A stretch of 64,000 nucleotides of DNA from RYN-230 sp963711705. GTDB taxonomy: Bacteria > Actinomycetota > Actinomycetes > Streptosporangiales > Streptosporangiaceae. Position numbers and translations under genes: made by a program. Position 1 is the stretch's first letter; every line of letters begins with the position of its first letter. The notes under the pieces are model-generated. The model ran no database searches and was not told where the DNA came from. It saw only the letters and a list, made by a program, of their open reading frames with translations. The stretch is taken from assembly GCA_963711705.1 (NCBI GenBank), contig CAVQFM010000008.1, positions 1-64,000 of the forward strand. The letters run 5' to 3'. Positions 1 through 8,751 of this stretch are shown here, piece after piece.

Positions 1-32
1 GGGGTCGCCGGTTCAAATCCGGCCGTCCCGAC
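1..32 (+). tRNA. 3' end of tRNA-Pro (GGG), cut by window edge
   Basis: The window opens inside a tRNA: T stem GCCGG/CCGGC around the loop TTCAAAT, then the acceptor strand CGTCCCG and discriminator A. The same 32 bases recur at 3199-3230, where the preceding bases include the loop CTGGGGG and the stem strand TCAAG typical of actinobacterial tRNA-Pro(GGG). The 5' half lies outside the window, so whether this is an intact gene or another scrap cannot be told. Confidence 0.75.
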
Positions 33-36
33 GCAG

Positions 37-76
37 GTCAGAAGGCTGACCCGAGGTTTGGGGTCAGCCTTCTGAC
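37..76 (+). terminator. Hairpin terminator after tRNA-Pro end
   Basis: Perfect 16-bp inverted repeat: arms at 37-52 (GTCAGAAGGCTGACCC) and 61-76, with an 8-base loop. There is no U tract, as is common in actinobacteria. It lies just after the tRNA 3' end and also faces the end of the minus-strand permease at 215, so it may serve both directions. The left part (33-45) recurs beside the third tRNA scrap at 20838-20850. Confidence 0.65.
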
Positions 77-214
77 GTCCTGGGGACCAAGATCGACGTT
101 TTGCGGAGCGTTCTGGCGCACGTTGACCGCGGTTGCAGGACGTCTTCACGTTGGTGCAGGAATAATTGAACGACCGTCTTCGAGGCTGACGCGAGGACTT
201 GACATTGGCCCGGC

Positions 215-2725
215 TCATTCCGCTCGGAGGGCCGCCGCAACGCGTGTCCTTGCCGCCCTCCAACCAGGCACGATGGCGGCCAGGATGGCCAAAGCCAAGG
301 CAGATAGGCTAACCACCGCAATCATCACGATCGAGATGGCGGGCTCGGGCACTACGTACAGTTCGGTGGCGAATCGGTCCCACAGGAACCGGCCTACCGC
401 GATTCCGGCCGGTATCCCGATCACTGCCCCCAGGGCGACGCAGATGGACGCCTGCCAGATCACCACGGCAACCACCTGCCTGCGGGTGAAGCCCAGGGTC
501 TTGAGCAGGGCAAAGTCGCGGGACCGCCGCCGGGCTGCGGTGGCAAGCGTCACCGCGAGCGCCACGACGGCCGCGGCAGCGAGTATCCCGGCGAGGATCA
601 GCGGCGCCGCGCCCATCGTCCGGTAGTTGACGATCTCGGCCGGCCGCTGGACCGGTATCACCTGGACGCTGAGCGTTGACCGTATACCAGACAGCCTGGC
701 GCCGATGCGGTCGAGTCGCCGGACGGCAGCTGCCTGGTTGATCCCCTGGCGGAAGCGGACCAGGATCGTGTTCGGGCCCTGCAAGGTGCGGTCCGTGATG
801 CCGCCGGTAAGCAGATCCGAGGGCAGCACGCTGGCAGCCACAAGCGCGCCTCTGCCTAGCGAGGGGTGAATCCCGTGGCCGACGCCGATGGCTGGCATCG
901 TCGCTGTCCCGGCGACGCGCATGTGCAGCGTCCTCTTCCCGTTGAACACCCGCACTGTGCCGCCGACCCGCCCGCCGACCTCAGCGAGCGTTTCTTCGCC
1001 CAGCACGATCTGACGCGGCCCGGCTGGCAGGTGACCGGCCAAAATCGGCGGGTAGACCCGGCCGCTTACCATGCCAATGACCGGGACGCTACGGCCATTG
1101 ATCTCGACCGAGTCAAAGTAAGCGCCCGACCATGCGGCCACATCAGGATCGCGGCCGAGCAGGCGATTCGCTAGCGGCAACGGGATGTCGCCGTAGCCAC
1201 TGCCAGCGAGGATCTCCCTGTCCCAGGTCCAGCCGTAGAGCGGGGGATGCGAAACGAGATTGCTGAGGCTGGCCCCGAAGACCAGCGAGCCCACCAGGAT
1301 GACCAGCGCCACGGCGGTGCCGGCGATGCTCGGCCGCGCAGGCCTGGCGCTGCTGCCTGACCCGGGATCAAAGGCAAAGCCAATACCAGTCGTCGCCGTG
1401 GCCGGGAGGCCCAGCGGTGCCGTGGCGGCCGCCACAGCCGGGCGGCGGGCGAGCTCACCATGACGCTCGGAGCGCTGGGCGGCCTCGGCATATGCGAGCA
1501 GCGCAGTCGCGCCTGCCAGCAGTACCAGCAGAAACGCCGCACCGATGGCGAGCACCGTCCAGTCGGCCGAGATACCGGGATCTGGCTCGAGCCCGTGCAG
1601 CTGCCCCAGCGGAGCCAGCGGCGAGAGGGCTACCGCAACGCCGACAGCCAGCAGGACGCCAAGCCCGATCGCGCCACTGGTACCGATGCAGACGTCCAGT
1701 CCGATGGCCAGCGGACTGGCGCCGAGCGCCCGCAGCACCTTACGTTCATCCCGGCCGCCGGCAATGATGCGCCGGACGGCCTGCAGGGCCAGCACGATCG
1801 CAGCCAGCCCGGCGATCAGGCCGAGCACCCCGGCCGCGACCGACTCGGGCCTGATTGCCCGCTCTCCCTGGCCTTCCACGGCCGAGGTGACCCGGAATTC
1901 CTGGGGGACTCCGGGCGGAAGCAGCTTGACGTACTCCCCCTGCACAGCCGCTACATCCCGATCGCCCCGGTCCAGCCGCAATCCGACCCAGGCGTAGGCC
2001 GCGCAGCAGTCCAGCTCCTGCCTGGTTAGCGCGGGTGTGGCCAGGATCCGGTAGATCCGGTCGATGTCATCCTGGACAACCTCGTCGGTGAACACGCCGA
2101 CGCCCGTAATCGTTAGCCGGACGCGGTGGACTGGCGGCCTGGTCATTGGATTGAAACGCGGATCGCTGGCCTCCCGTCCGGAATAGAGATTGATGGTGAG
2201 CGCCTGGCCGACATGCAAGCCGAATCGGTCCGCTGTCTGCTCGCTGATGACCACCTCACCAGGTCGGCGGGGGTCAGCACGTCGGCCTCTTGTGATGATC
2301 ACCCGATCCTGGCTGAAGTAGAGCCCATCAAGCGAGCCAACCAGCTCCACCTGCTGGTTGAAGAAGGTCTGCGGGTCAGCGAATCCCGAGCGCAGCGCGC
2401 GCAGTCCGTACAGGGCGATATACGCCTTGTCGGACGCCACATGTGGCAGGTCCGAGATCCGGCGCAATATCTGCGGGCTATACGCGCCGGGATCCACGTC
2501 CAGGTTCGACGGGTTGCTCGCCGCCAGGATCCGCGGAAACGCTGACTGGGTCCGGCGAGCGGCGGCCACGCTGCCCATGGCCACCCCGCCGATGATTCCC
2601 ACGATCAGTGCGATCGCCAGGTAGCCGACCCGGTCCCGGCGAAGCACAGCACCGAGCCGATACCGCGTGGCTGCGATGGCCAGGCTCACTCGCCGATCAC
2701 TGGACCTGGGCTTCTGCCTCACCAA
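215..2725 (-). CDS. FtsX-like ABC transporter permease
   Basis: 836-residue membrane protein of the FtsX/MacB permease class, which couples ATP hydrolysis to movement of lipids, peptides or envelope components. A first membrane segment lies at about residues 33-55, followed by a large extracytoplasmic MacB-like domain, two or three helices at about 295-420, a linker, another helix at about 470-490, a second extracytoplasmic domain and three helices in the last 130 residues. The duplicated layout and the C-terminal RRRSRDFALLKTLGFTRRQV stretch are family hallmarks. The partner ATPase is not adjacent: upstream (beyond 2725) is gene-poor, and downstream is the tRNA end. It may be an orphan left by recombination at the tRNA. 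Start is the ATG giving MVRQKPR. Substrate unknown. Confidence 0.85.
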   Translation of the reverse strand: MVRQKPRSSDRRVSLAIAATRYRLGAVLRRDRVGYLAIALIVGIIGGVAMGSVAAARRTQSAFPRILAASNPSNLDVDPGAYSPQILRRISDLPHVASDKAYIALYGLRALRSGFADPQTFFNQQVELVGSLDGLYFSQDRVIITRGRRADPRRPGEVVISEQTADRFGLHVGQALTINLYSGREASDPRFNPMTRPPVHRVRLTITGVGVFTDEVVQDDIDRIYRILATPALTRQELDCCAAYAWVGLRLDRGDRDVAAVQGEYVKLLPPGVPQEFRVTSAVEGQGERAIRPESVAAGVLGLIAGLAAIVLALQAVRRIIAGGRDERKVLRALGASPLAIGLDVCIGTSGAIGLGVLLAVGVAVALSPLAPLGQLHGLEPDPGISADWTVLAIGAAFLLVLLAGATALLAYAEAAQRSERHGELARRPAVAAATAPLGLPATATTGIGFAFDPGSGSSARPARPSIAGTAVALVILVGSLVFGASLSNLVSHPPLYGWTWDREILAGSGYGDIPLPLANRLLGRDPDVAAWSGAYFDSVEINGRSVPVIGMVSGRVYPPILAGHLPAGPRQIVLGEETLAEVGGRVGGTVRVFNGKRTLHMRVAGTATMPAIGVGHGIHPSLGRGALVAASVLPSDLLTGGITDRTLQGPNTILVRFRQGINQAAAVRRLDRIGARLSGIRSTLSVQVIPVQRPAEIVNYRTMGAAPLILAGILAAAAVVALAVTLATAARRRSRDFALLKTLGFTRRQVVAVVIWQASICVALGAVIGIPAGIAVGRFLWDRFATELYVVPEPAISIVMIAVVSLSALALAILAAIVPGWRAARTRVAAALRAE

Positions 2726-3187
2726 GCCGTTATTTCACGCATCTGTCACCAGGGCCAGGGCGCAGCCACGAGCCCCGGCGGTGAAGCCAGCCCCACCGGT
2801 CCACGGACTCTGAGAGCAGTCCATATCTGGCCAGCGACGGTGTCGGGCAGTTCAGCAGAGCTCTGCGCAAATGGTCCTCAAGCTTGCCGTCGTGATCCCG
2901 GTAGGCCTCCCTGGCCAACTCTTGCAGCTAGCACCCAGAACTGACACCAACGAGCCCAGCAGTCGTCGTACCAAGACACCTGGAACCGTGGCGCCCAGAT
3001 AAGAGACGCTCCCATACAGCCAGGCGGTGTCCTCTCAGTAGCTGGCAGCCCTCGTTACGATGGGCACCGGGTTGGGGACCACCTGGGGACCACACGCGGT
3101 GCACCCGGCCGGACAACCCGCATGTCGGTACACCGACCGCTCCCCAGCATGACTAGTGTGACCGGGGGAAACGCCTAGTCCTACGTT
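2726..3187. other. Gene-poor stretch
   Basis: No convincing gene. A 62-codon minus-strand frame at 2730-2918 (TTG start, LAREAYRDHDGKLEDHLRR...) has plausible codon use but resembles no family I recognise, and a stop lies just upstream. It could be the tail of a lost gene. The stretch ends at the tRNA scrap at 3188, consistent with sequence brought in or trimmed by recombination there. Confidence 0.4.
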
Positions 3188-3230
3188 CTGGGGGTCAAGG
3201 GGTCGCCGGTTCAAATCCGGCCGTCCCGAC
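3188..3230 (+). pseudogene. tRNA-Pro(GGG) 3' remnant (att-like direct repeat)
   Basis: Contains the anticodon loop CTGGGGG (3188-3194), the 3' anticodon stem strand TCAAG (3195-3199), the T arm and the acceptor 3' strand of tRNA-Pro(GGG). The 5' half is missing: upstream bases CCTACGTT do not pair with TCAAG, and no D arm is present. The last 32 bases are identical to 1-32. A tRNA copy beginning in the anticodon loop is the usual footprint of a tyrosine-integrase attachment site, so this is read as an attL/attR-type scar, not a working tRNA. Confidence 0.75.
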
Positions 3231-3247
3231 TGGTAGTCGGGTTTTTT
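3225..3247 (+). terminator. Rho-independent terminator at tRNA remnant
   Basis: CCCGAC (3225-3230), loop TGGTA, GTCGGG (3236-3241), then six T. The left arm is the tRNA acceptor end itself, so the terminator is built on the tRNA sequence. Confidence 0.75.
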
Positions 3248-3282
3248 CGAATGCATTTATGGCTCACGAAGAGCCAGCAGGC

Positions 3283-3382
3283 GAGCCAACTTCCTTGTGA
3301 AATGGCCCCTTAGAGGTGTGCACTGCCCGCGTCCTACCAGGGCGTTTGTCAATGCGGCAGAGCCAGCGAAGCCGGCTAGTCA
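3283..3382. repeat. ~100-bp dispersed repeat, copy A
   Basis: Closely matches 16015-16113. Shared blocks include ACTTCCTTGTGAA, GTCCTACCAGGGC, TTTGTCAAT and CCAGCGAAGCCGGCTAGTCA, with scattered substitutions and small indels between. Both copies lie in non-coding sequence and share an open minus-strand frame with similar residues, so it may be the relic of a mobile element's 3' end or an intergenic repeat family. Confidence 0.7.
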
Positions 3383-4003
3383 AGGGCCAGAGATCACTGA
3401 GCCCCGTGCAGCCGCGGCCCGCGTCCCGTCCGTCCGATCGTGCAGCTAACCGGCCTTGTCGGCGTGCCTGGACGCAACGAGGGCCACCGTGTGATGGTCG
3501 GCGAGACCTGGCCGGCCTCAGCACCGTCGTGGGCAGCCGGGCCAGGCCAATCTGGCAATCCCGGGCCGGCGCTGGCCCCACCCTTCTGGGCTTCAGCCGA
3601 TGTGGGAGGCGCCCGTGGCCGCCGTTTCCAACATCTGGGTCGGCTGCTGCCGCCGTCACGGGGGCGGTGTTCACCAGCCAGGAACGGCGTTCATCGCCGG
3701 AGTGGCGCGATAGACCCTGACGGCACGGGCTCTGCCTGGCGGCCTGTTACCGCCAGGCGGGCGACCCCGTATGCCGATGCCAGTGGGACGCCCAACCTGA
3801 TGACCTATCAGACCGGCAGGCCAGTGGGCCTGCCCGGAATGGACGCGGAAGATGCGCCCGGATATGAGTCATCGTGACGGCGTTCCGACGCGTTAACAGC
3901 CCGGCGGCGTGCGGTGACCGCCTGAATGTCCTGCAAACGTCCCATTCCAACCCCGGTGTTATTGGATGTGCCTTAGGCCCCTTGTCGGCGCGTCTCTCAC
4001 GGA
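3383..4003. other. 620 bp without recognisable gene
   Basis: Open frames exist on both strands, but none has a convincing start or a family resemblance. The region lies between the dispersed repeat and the phage-type HNH gene, so it fits accessory or eroded sequence. Confidence 0.4.
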
Positions 4004-4033
4004 ATGCCGGTTTTAACGATTACAGTCCGGATC

Positions 4034-4696
4034 ATGAGGCATGTCATCAACCCGGGGGACAAATACGGGAGGCTTACCGTCATCCGGGAAGTGCCGAAGG
4101 TTGCCGCGGACGGCAGACGCTACCGCGCAGCCGTGTGCCGGTGCGACTGCGGCAAGGAAACGGCCCCGCGCATCAGCTCGCTTAACTCAGGCGATGCCCA
4201 ATCGTGCGGGTGCTCGCGGGGGCCGCCCAAATACCAGCAGAAGCGCTGCCCGGTGTGCGGAACGCCAGCCATGATCCGGCGCGACCGCCGCAGTTGCTCC
4301 CGCGAGTGCGGATATCAGCTGGCCCAGGCCGCCCGGCAGGCACCCAACCCGTCCTATGCCGTGTGGCACCACCGCGTGAACAAAGCCCAGGGGCCGGCCA
4401 GCGGCTACCCCTGCGCTGACTGCGGTCAACCTGCCCAGGACTGGTCGACAGTAAATCCGTCCAGCGATGACATCTGGGCCAGATTCCAGCCCCGGTGCCG
4501 CCGATGCCACCGCTACCACGACGGCGCTGTCGGCGAGGGTAACCCCCGGGCCAAGCTGACCAACGGGAAAGTAAGAGAACTGCGAGCACGAAGAGCAGAT
4601 GGCCTGACTTACCGGCAGCTCGCCGCCGAATTCGGCATCAGCGACGTGTCCGCCTGCGCAGCCGTCAACCGCAAGACATGGGCACACGTGAGCTGA
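4034..4696 (+). CDS. Phage-type zinc-finger/HNH-like protein with C-terminal HTH
   Basis: 220-residue protein of a kind frequent in phages and mobile islands. The N-terminus PGDKYGRLTVIREV followed by CRCDCGKE and SCGCSR is the small zinc domain of phage proteins. A middle part has CPVCG, CSREC, CADCG and CRRCHRYHDG, a cysteine/histidine set reminiscent of HNH homing endonucleases. The end, NPRAKLTNGKVRELRAR through YRQLAAEFGIS, is the helix-turn-helix often fused to HNH nucleases. ATG 4034 is chosen because relatives begin near PGD..GRLTVI; ATG 4004 is possible. Neither has a strong ribosome site. Likely a DNA-binding or nicking protein; activity is unproven because a classical HNH triad is not clear. 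Confidence 0.65.
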   Translation: MRHVINPGDKYGRLTVIREVPKVAADGRRYRAAVCRCDCGKETAPRISSLNSGDAQSCGCSRGPPKYQQKRCPVCGTPAMIRRDRRSCSRECGYQLAQAARQAPNPSYAVWHHRVNKAQGPASGYPCADCGQPAQDWSTVNPSSDDIWARFQPRCRRCHRYHDGAVGEGNPRAKLTNGKVRELRARRADGLTYRQLAAEFGISDVSACAAVNRKTWAHVS

Positions 4697-5079
4697 CCCC
4701 GCCATCCAGGGCCGCTAGCCCAGTCACCACTCGATAGCCGACCAGACCCGACGCTTGACAACCAATATCCGCCTTATTGCACGGTTCACCGACCTCGTCG
4801 CATCCTGCGCCGATGACGCAGATCGGGATGATCTGCGTTCCGACTGCGCACGTGACCGACGCTGGGTCGTGCTGATGGGAAGGATGTCTGCCACGACTCC
4901 GGAAGATCGGCACGGCTGCCCGGCACAATATCGGCAAAGCCGAGGTGACGCGCGTCCTCTGGCGTGCGGGGACCCCGGCCGAACTGGAGAGCGCCGAGGA
5001 ACTCCTGACCGGGCAGCAGGTACCTTCAGAACGAGAAAGCTGCGGTGGCCCGCTGTGAACATTGTGGCGGTGATGAACT
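4697..5079. other. Decayed sequence downstream of LuxR relic
   Basis: No intact gene. A minus-strand frame runs through this stretch from the LuxR relic, but its residues lose all resemblance to the MalT-like ATPase family after about 5100. It is probably scrambled remnant sequence. Confidence 0.4.
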
Positions 5080-5602
5080 CCTCGATGTGGGCGGCGGCCA
5101 GCACCCGGTGTATTTCGCGATGATGGGCGGGGCCGCGCCCGGTGACGGTGTCGAGGTGGGCCTTGACTCCGGCCCTAGCGTTCTCCCCGTACCCGGCGCT
5201 CAGCTCGTGCAGGTCATCGGTGATCAGGACGAAGGGACCGCTGGCCGCTGCGAGTTCGGACAGCAGCTTGTCGACCATGGCCTGGCCGTTGAAATTCGGG
5301 TGGCGCGAGCAGGATTCGGCGCCGCCGGTCGCGGCGCGGACCGCGCCCGGCAGCGCGAGCCACAACAACTGTACGTCGCGCTGGCCCGGCTGTACGGACA
5401 TGAGGGCGATCCGGTGGTCCTGGCCCGGCTGGCCGACCCACGCGTGCAGCAGCGACGTCTTCCTGCTACTGGCGGGCGCCGAGATGATCGTTACCGCTTC
5501 CCGACCACACGATCGCGCATGGCGACCAGGTCGTGACGGTGGATCAGCCCTTGCACGGCCGCGCCTGCCGCGGGACCAACCAATGGTCGACATGTCGGTC
5601 AT
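5080..5602 (-). pseudogene. MalT-like LuxR-family regulator, truncated relic
   Basis: Matches the N-terminal ATPase part of large LuxR/MalT regulators: VTIISAP...TSLLHAW, then IALMSVQPGQRD, a variant of the DxxxFWxxL stretch (QLLWLALPGAV), and LITDDLHELSAG. The usual start GLIHRHDLVAMRDRVVG is readable only in another frame, so a frameshift lies near 5495. The Walker A is degenerate (APASSRKTS instead of APAGxGKT). After about residue 150 similarity vanishes and no LuxR DNA-binding end is present. Translation would start at ATG 5602 behind GGAGGAG. Clearly non-functional. Confidence 0.7.
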
Positions 5603-5659
5603 CGCGCCATCTCCTCCGGGCACCCGGTCGGGCTGACTCACCTGCAGATCGCCTCTAGA

Positions 5660-5701
5660 TCACCGGAATCCGGTGACGGCTTCTCACCTTCGTGGTGGTG
5701 A
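5660..5701. promoter_or_regulatory. Twin palindromes upstream of SDR/MBL unit
   Basis: TCACCGGAATCCGGTGA (5660-5676), perfect around the central A, followed 24 bases on by TCACCTTCGTGGTGGTGA (5684-5701). The same pair with the same 24-base spacing occurs at 8662-8703 before the ABC exporter. Likely operator or promoter elements recognised by one regulator. Confidence 0.55.
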
Positions 5702-5755
5702 ACCTGAACACGCCCTGAACGACCAGGTCCCTTCATAGGCGGAAGGAGACGCGTC

Positions 5756-5800
5756 ATGACATCCGTTTTCGCCGCCGTTTCCACGGAGGTGGCGGCATGA
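5756..5800 (+). CDS. Possible 14-residue leader ORF
   Basis: ATG at 5756 follows a very strong ribosome site (GGAAGGAG, 7 bases upstream) and reads MTSVFAAVSTEVAA before a TGA that overlaps the ATG of the SDR gene (ATGA). It could be a leader peptide coupled to the next gene, or the shifted start of something lost. Nothing in its sequence suggests a specific amino-acid sensor. Confidence 0.35.
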   Translation: MTSVFAAVSTEVAA

Positions 5801-6470
5801 ACGAGTATGTGGTGATCGTGGCCGGCGCGGGGGGTGAGCTCGGCCCTGCGACGGCGGAGAAGCTGCCGGCCGCCGGGTTCACAATGGTCGGGGTCGACCG
5901 GAACGAGGAGGCGCTGAGGGAGCTGCCGGACAGCATCCGGCGCGAGGCGGCCAACCCGACCGACCCGGCCGCGGCTCGCAGCGTCATCGACCGGATCGCC
6001 GCCGAGGTCGGCCCGCCGGAGGTGCTGGTGAACACCATCGGCACGTACCGTCTGGGTGAGGCGCTCACGGCGACGCCCGAGGACCTACGGCTCATGATCG
6101 ACGTCAATGTGGGCGCCGCGTTGGGGCTGAACCAGGCGATGTCCCGTACCTGCGGGACCGCGGTTCGGTTCCATCGTGCACGTGGCCGCCCGCCCGGGCC
6201 TGGAGCCAGCGGCCGGGATGGCCGCCTACGCCGTCAGCAAGGCGGCCCTGGTCCACCTCACCCGGGTGCTCGACCTGGAGCTGCGCCCGCTGGGGATCCC
6301 AGGTGAACGCCGTCGCGCCGCAGCTGCTCGACACCCCCAGGAACCGTCAGTATTTCACGCCCGACCTGCTGGCGCATGCGGTCGCGCCGGGGCGGTCGCC
6401 GACATCATCGTGTACCTCGTAAGCGATGCCGCCGGTCAGGGGTGCGGTCGTGCCCGCGTACCGCGCCTGA
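5797..6470 (+). pseudogene. Short-chain dehydrogenase/reductase, multiply frameshifted
   Basis: Rossmann-fold SDR. The start MNEYVVIVAGAGGELG carries the nucleotide motif GxxxGxxG, then VLVNTIGTY (NAG-like), and in a second frame GSIVHVAARPG, AAYAVSKAALVHL (catalytic YxxxK) and LELRPLGI, and in a third NAVAPQLLDTP, with VADIIVYLVSDAAG at the end. At least four 1-nt shifts are needed (about 6147, 6165, 6305, 6398), several equal to the loss of one G. Ribosome site GGAGGTG before ATG 5797. Without correction the protein stops being an SDR at about residue 115. Broken gene or badly sequenced stretch. Confidence 0.75.
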
Positions 6471-6509
6471 CCGTCTTCCCCTCCTGTCGTACGTCTGGAA
6501 AGGACGACC

Positions 6510-7589
6510 ATGTCATCCAGCTCAGCCCCGAAGTCATCCAACTCAGGCCTAAACCGCCGCTCGTTCCTCGCCCGCAGCACGGCGCTCGCCGCCATCCCCG
6601 CGGTTGCTTCGCTGGCCGGGGGCACCCTCGCCGAACCGGCGTCAGCCGACACCCTGCCCGACTACGCGCCGATACCGCCGTCTGCGCTGGGTCCGGCGGT
6701 CAACGCGCAGGGCTACTTCGTCGGGCGGGTGGAGAAGAACCTGTACTGGGTCACCGACAGTGCCTACCAGGCGGCGTTCCTGACTACCCGCGACGGGGTC
6801 GTGCTGTTCGACGCGCCCCCGTCGATCGGGCACAACCTGCAGCGCGCCATCGACCAGATCGCCGCCGAAAACGGGGTGTCGAACAAGGTGACCCATCTGG
6901 TCTACTCCCACCACCACGCCGACCACATCGGCGGCTCGTCACTGTTCGGGAAGCACGTGGTGCGGATCGGACAGGTCCAGGCCAAGCAGTTGCTGGCCAG
7001 CGAGAACGACCCGGCTCGGCCGGTCCCTGACGTCACCTTCGAGACCAAGCACACACTCAACGTGGGCGGGGAGCGGGTAAACCTCGCGTGGCACGGCACC
7101 AACCACACCCCGGACAACAGTTACATCCACTTTCCCGACCACGACACGCTCATGCTGGTCAACATCTTCCTGCCCCGTTGGGTGCCGTTCGACAGCTTCA
7201 ACCTGAACGAGGACGTCCCGGGTTCCATCGCCGCCCCGGACACGGCCATGGCCTACCCGTGGAAGCAGTTCATCGGGGGCCACATAGGCCGGCTGGGCAC
7301 CCGCGCCGACATGGTGGTCTACCAGCAGTACGTGAACGACATCATCGATGGCGTCAAGAAGGGCCTGGCGACGGTCAACCCGACCCCGTACTTCGCCAAG
7401 TACGGGAACAACGTGTGGGCGGCGTCCCAGCAGTACCTGGCCGCGGTGGTCGCCTACGCCTCCGGGCCAGTGATCAAAAAGTACCTCGGGGTCCTAGCCG
7501 CTGCCGACGTCTACACGGCGAGCACGACGTTCGCCATCCTCGAGTCGATCCGCCTCGACCTCGGCTTCGGCTCGCAGGTCCACCCGTGA
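6510..7589 (+). CDS. Exported metallo-beta-lactamase-fold hydrolase
   Basis: 359 residues. A twin-arginine signal (NRRSFLARS, arginines at 16-17, followed by a hydrophobic run and ASA-type cleavage near 47) sends the folded protein across the membrane. The MBL zinc motif is YSHHHADHIGG (HxHxDH, residues 134-139); a later histidine (HGTNHTPDN) fits the third ligand position. The rest is intact. A strong ribosome site (GGAAAGGA) precedes ATG 6510. It follows the broken SDR by 40 bases and probably shared its promoter at 5660. The substrate is unknown: the family spans lactonases, sulfatases and beta-lactamases, and nothing indicates antibiotic resistance specifically. Confidence 0.85.
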   Translation: MSSSSAPKSSNSGLNRRSFLARSTALAAIPAVASLAGGTLAEPASADTLPDYAPIPPSALGPAVNAQGYFVGRVEKNLYWVTDSAYQAAFLTTRDGVVLFDAPPSIGHNLQRAIDQIAAENGVSNKVTHLVYSHHHADHIGGSSLFGKHVVRIGQVQAKQLLASENDPARPVPDVTFETKHTLNVGGERVNLAWHGTNHTPDNSYIHFPDHDTLMLVNIFLPRWVPFDSFNLNEDVPGSIAAPDTAMAYPWKQFIGGHIGRLGTRADMVVYQQYVNDIIDGVKKGLATVNPTPYFAKYGNNVWAASQQYLAAVVAYASGPVIKKYLGVLAAADVYTASTTFAILESIRLDLGFGSQVHP

Positions 7590-7842
7590 CGGGAGCCGGG
7601 AGCGGGCCCAGGCAGGGGCCCGCTCCCGGCCGGGCCGACAGGAGGCGCCATGACCGGGAACGGACGGGACTCCGCAGGTCCTTCGTGCTCGGCCCGTGAC
7701 ACGCGCGCCGGGCCGGGCCGGGTACGGCGCGATACAGCTCGCCGGCGACGGGGTCATCGGGCCGCGAGCCAAAGAGCTCGGAATGGTCTTACCTCTGTGC
7801 CTTTGATCGGACGTGATCGCAAAAGACTGGAAGGTCGGAGCA

Positions 7843-8190
7843 GTGAGTGAGTTTCAGGGCATCGGTCGGTTCAAGTTTCACGAGGCGGGCAAGCTCGAGG
7901 AGTTCAAGCGGTTGTCCGCTCAAGCCATGGAGATCGTGCGGGCCGAGGACACCGGGACGCTGCAGTATGAGATCTACTTCAGCGACGATCAGTCCGAGTG
8001 CATTGTCCTCGAGCGGTACAGGGACTCCGAGGCGCTCCTCGAGCACGCCGCGAACCTTGGCGAACTCGGGGTGGCAATCCCTGCGACGGGATTGGTCTCC
8101 AGCGAGCTCCTTGGTGAGCCGGGCGCCGAGCTCAGAGCGAAGCTGGCTGATGGCCCGGTCCGTCTCTTTACGCCCTTTCTGTCAATGTAG
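7843..8190 (+). CDS. ABM-domain (antibiotic biosynthesis monooxygenase-like) protein
   Basis: 115 residues from GTG 7843, chosen over the upstream ATG 7813 because GGAG lies 6 bases before it and the protein then begins directly with the fold (SEFQGIGRFKFHEAGKLEEF). The dimeric alpha/beta-barrel family includes cofactor-free quinone-forming monooxygenases and heme-degrading enzymes. Conserved features seen are the central YEIYFSDDQSECIVLERYRD strand pair and a C-terminal PVRLFTPF. About 250 bases separate it from the MBL gene, so it may be its own unit. Role unknown. Confidence 0.75.
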   Translation: MSEFQGIGRFKFHEAGKLEEFKRLSAQAMEIVRAEDTGTLQYEIYFSDDQSECIVLERYRDSEALLEHAANLGELGVAIPATGLVSSELLGEPGAELRAKLADGPVRLFTPFLSM

Positions 8191-8661
8191 GCATTGTCGA
8201 CGCCATCTTGCTTGTTCGTCGGCCTCCCGCCGGGGTGGTACCCGCCCAGCGGCGACCAGCCAGCCAACCCCGCTGGTCTGCAGGTGGTGCGGCGGCGGGG
8301 GCTTCGGCGGGCGGTATGCATTAGCACGGTGGCGCAGAGGTGCCTGTTTGATCTGGATCATGTACGGGGCGAATGCCGGGTTCATGATGCCATGATCACG
8401 GGCCGGCAGGTGCCGGGTGTCGTGTCCGTGCGAAGGAGCCCGCCGGGTGCTCAATCACGGTGTATCTCGCGGTGGCGGCGGCCTGCATCCGGTGCCCGGC
8501 GGCCAGCGCCTGCTACAGCCCGGCGGCTCGCGTTGACATCGACGCCTGGCACTACAGCGTCGGCGACGCAGTCCCGGCACCGCCCTTCCGGGTCCCAGGC
8601 CACCGTACGTGCTGTCATCGGCGCGCGTACCTCCCGTCCTGCGTGCCCCCGCTCTGGCGAA
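8191..8661. other. 470 bp without recognisable gene
   Basis: Frames on both strands look like GC-driven shadows; no start, ribosome site or family motif supports any of them. The stretch leads into the twin-palindrome region at 8662. Confidence 0.4.
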
Positions 8662-8703
8662 TCACCACGATCCGGTGACGACCAATCACCTGCCTGGTGG
8701 CAA
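8662..8703. promoter_or_regulatory. Twin palindromes upstream of ABC exporter
   Basis: TCACCACGATCCGGTGA (8662-8678) and TCACCTGCCTGGTGGCAA (8686-8703) mirror the pair at 5660-5701, including the 24-base spacing and a following AACCTGA-like stretch. The first coding base of the exporter lies about 50 bases downstream. Probable shared operator. Confidence 0.55.
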
Positions 8704-8751
8704 ACCTGAGCCTGCCGCGAAGACCCGCACGGCCCAGTCGAGGAGATCGAC

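Noticed and set aside
3035..3256. 73-residue minus-strand protein starting MHSKKPDYQSGRPDLNRRPLDPQ
   Set aside because: SGRPDLNRRPLDPQ is the well-known artefact from translating the antisense of a tRNA 3' end.
6510..7589. Calling the exported MBL protein a carbapenemase
   Set aside because: Only the generic HxHxDH motif is present; nothing beyond the fold supports beta-lactam hydrolysis.
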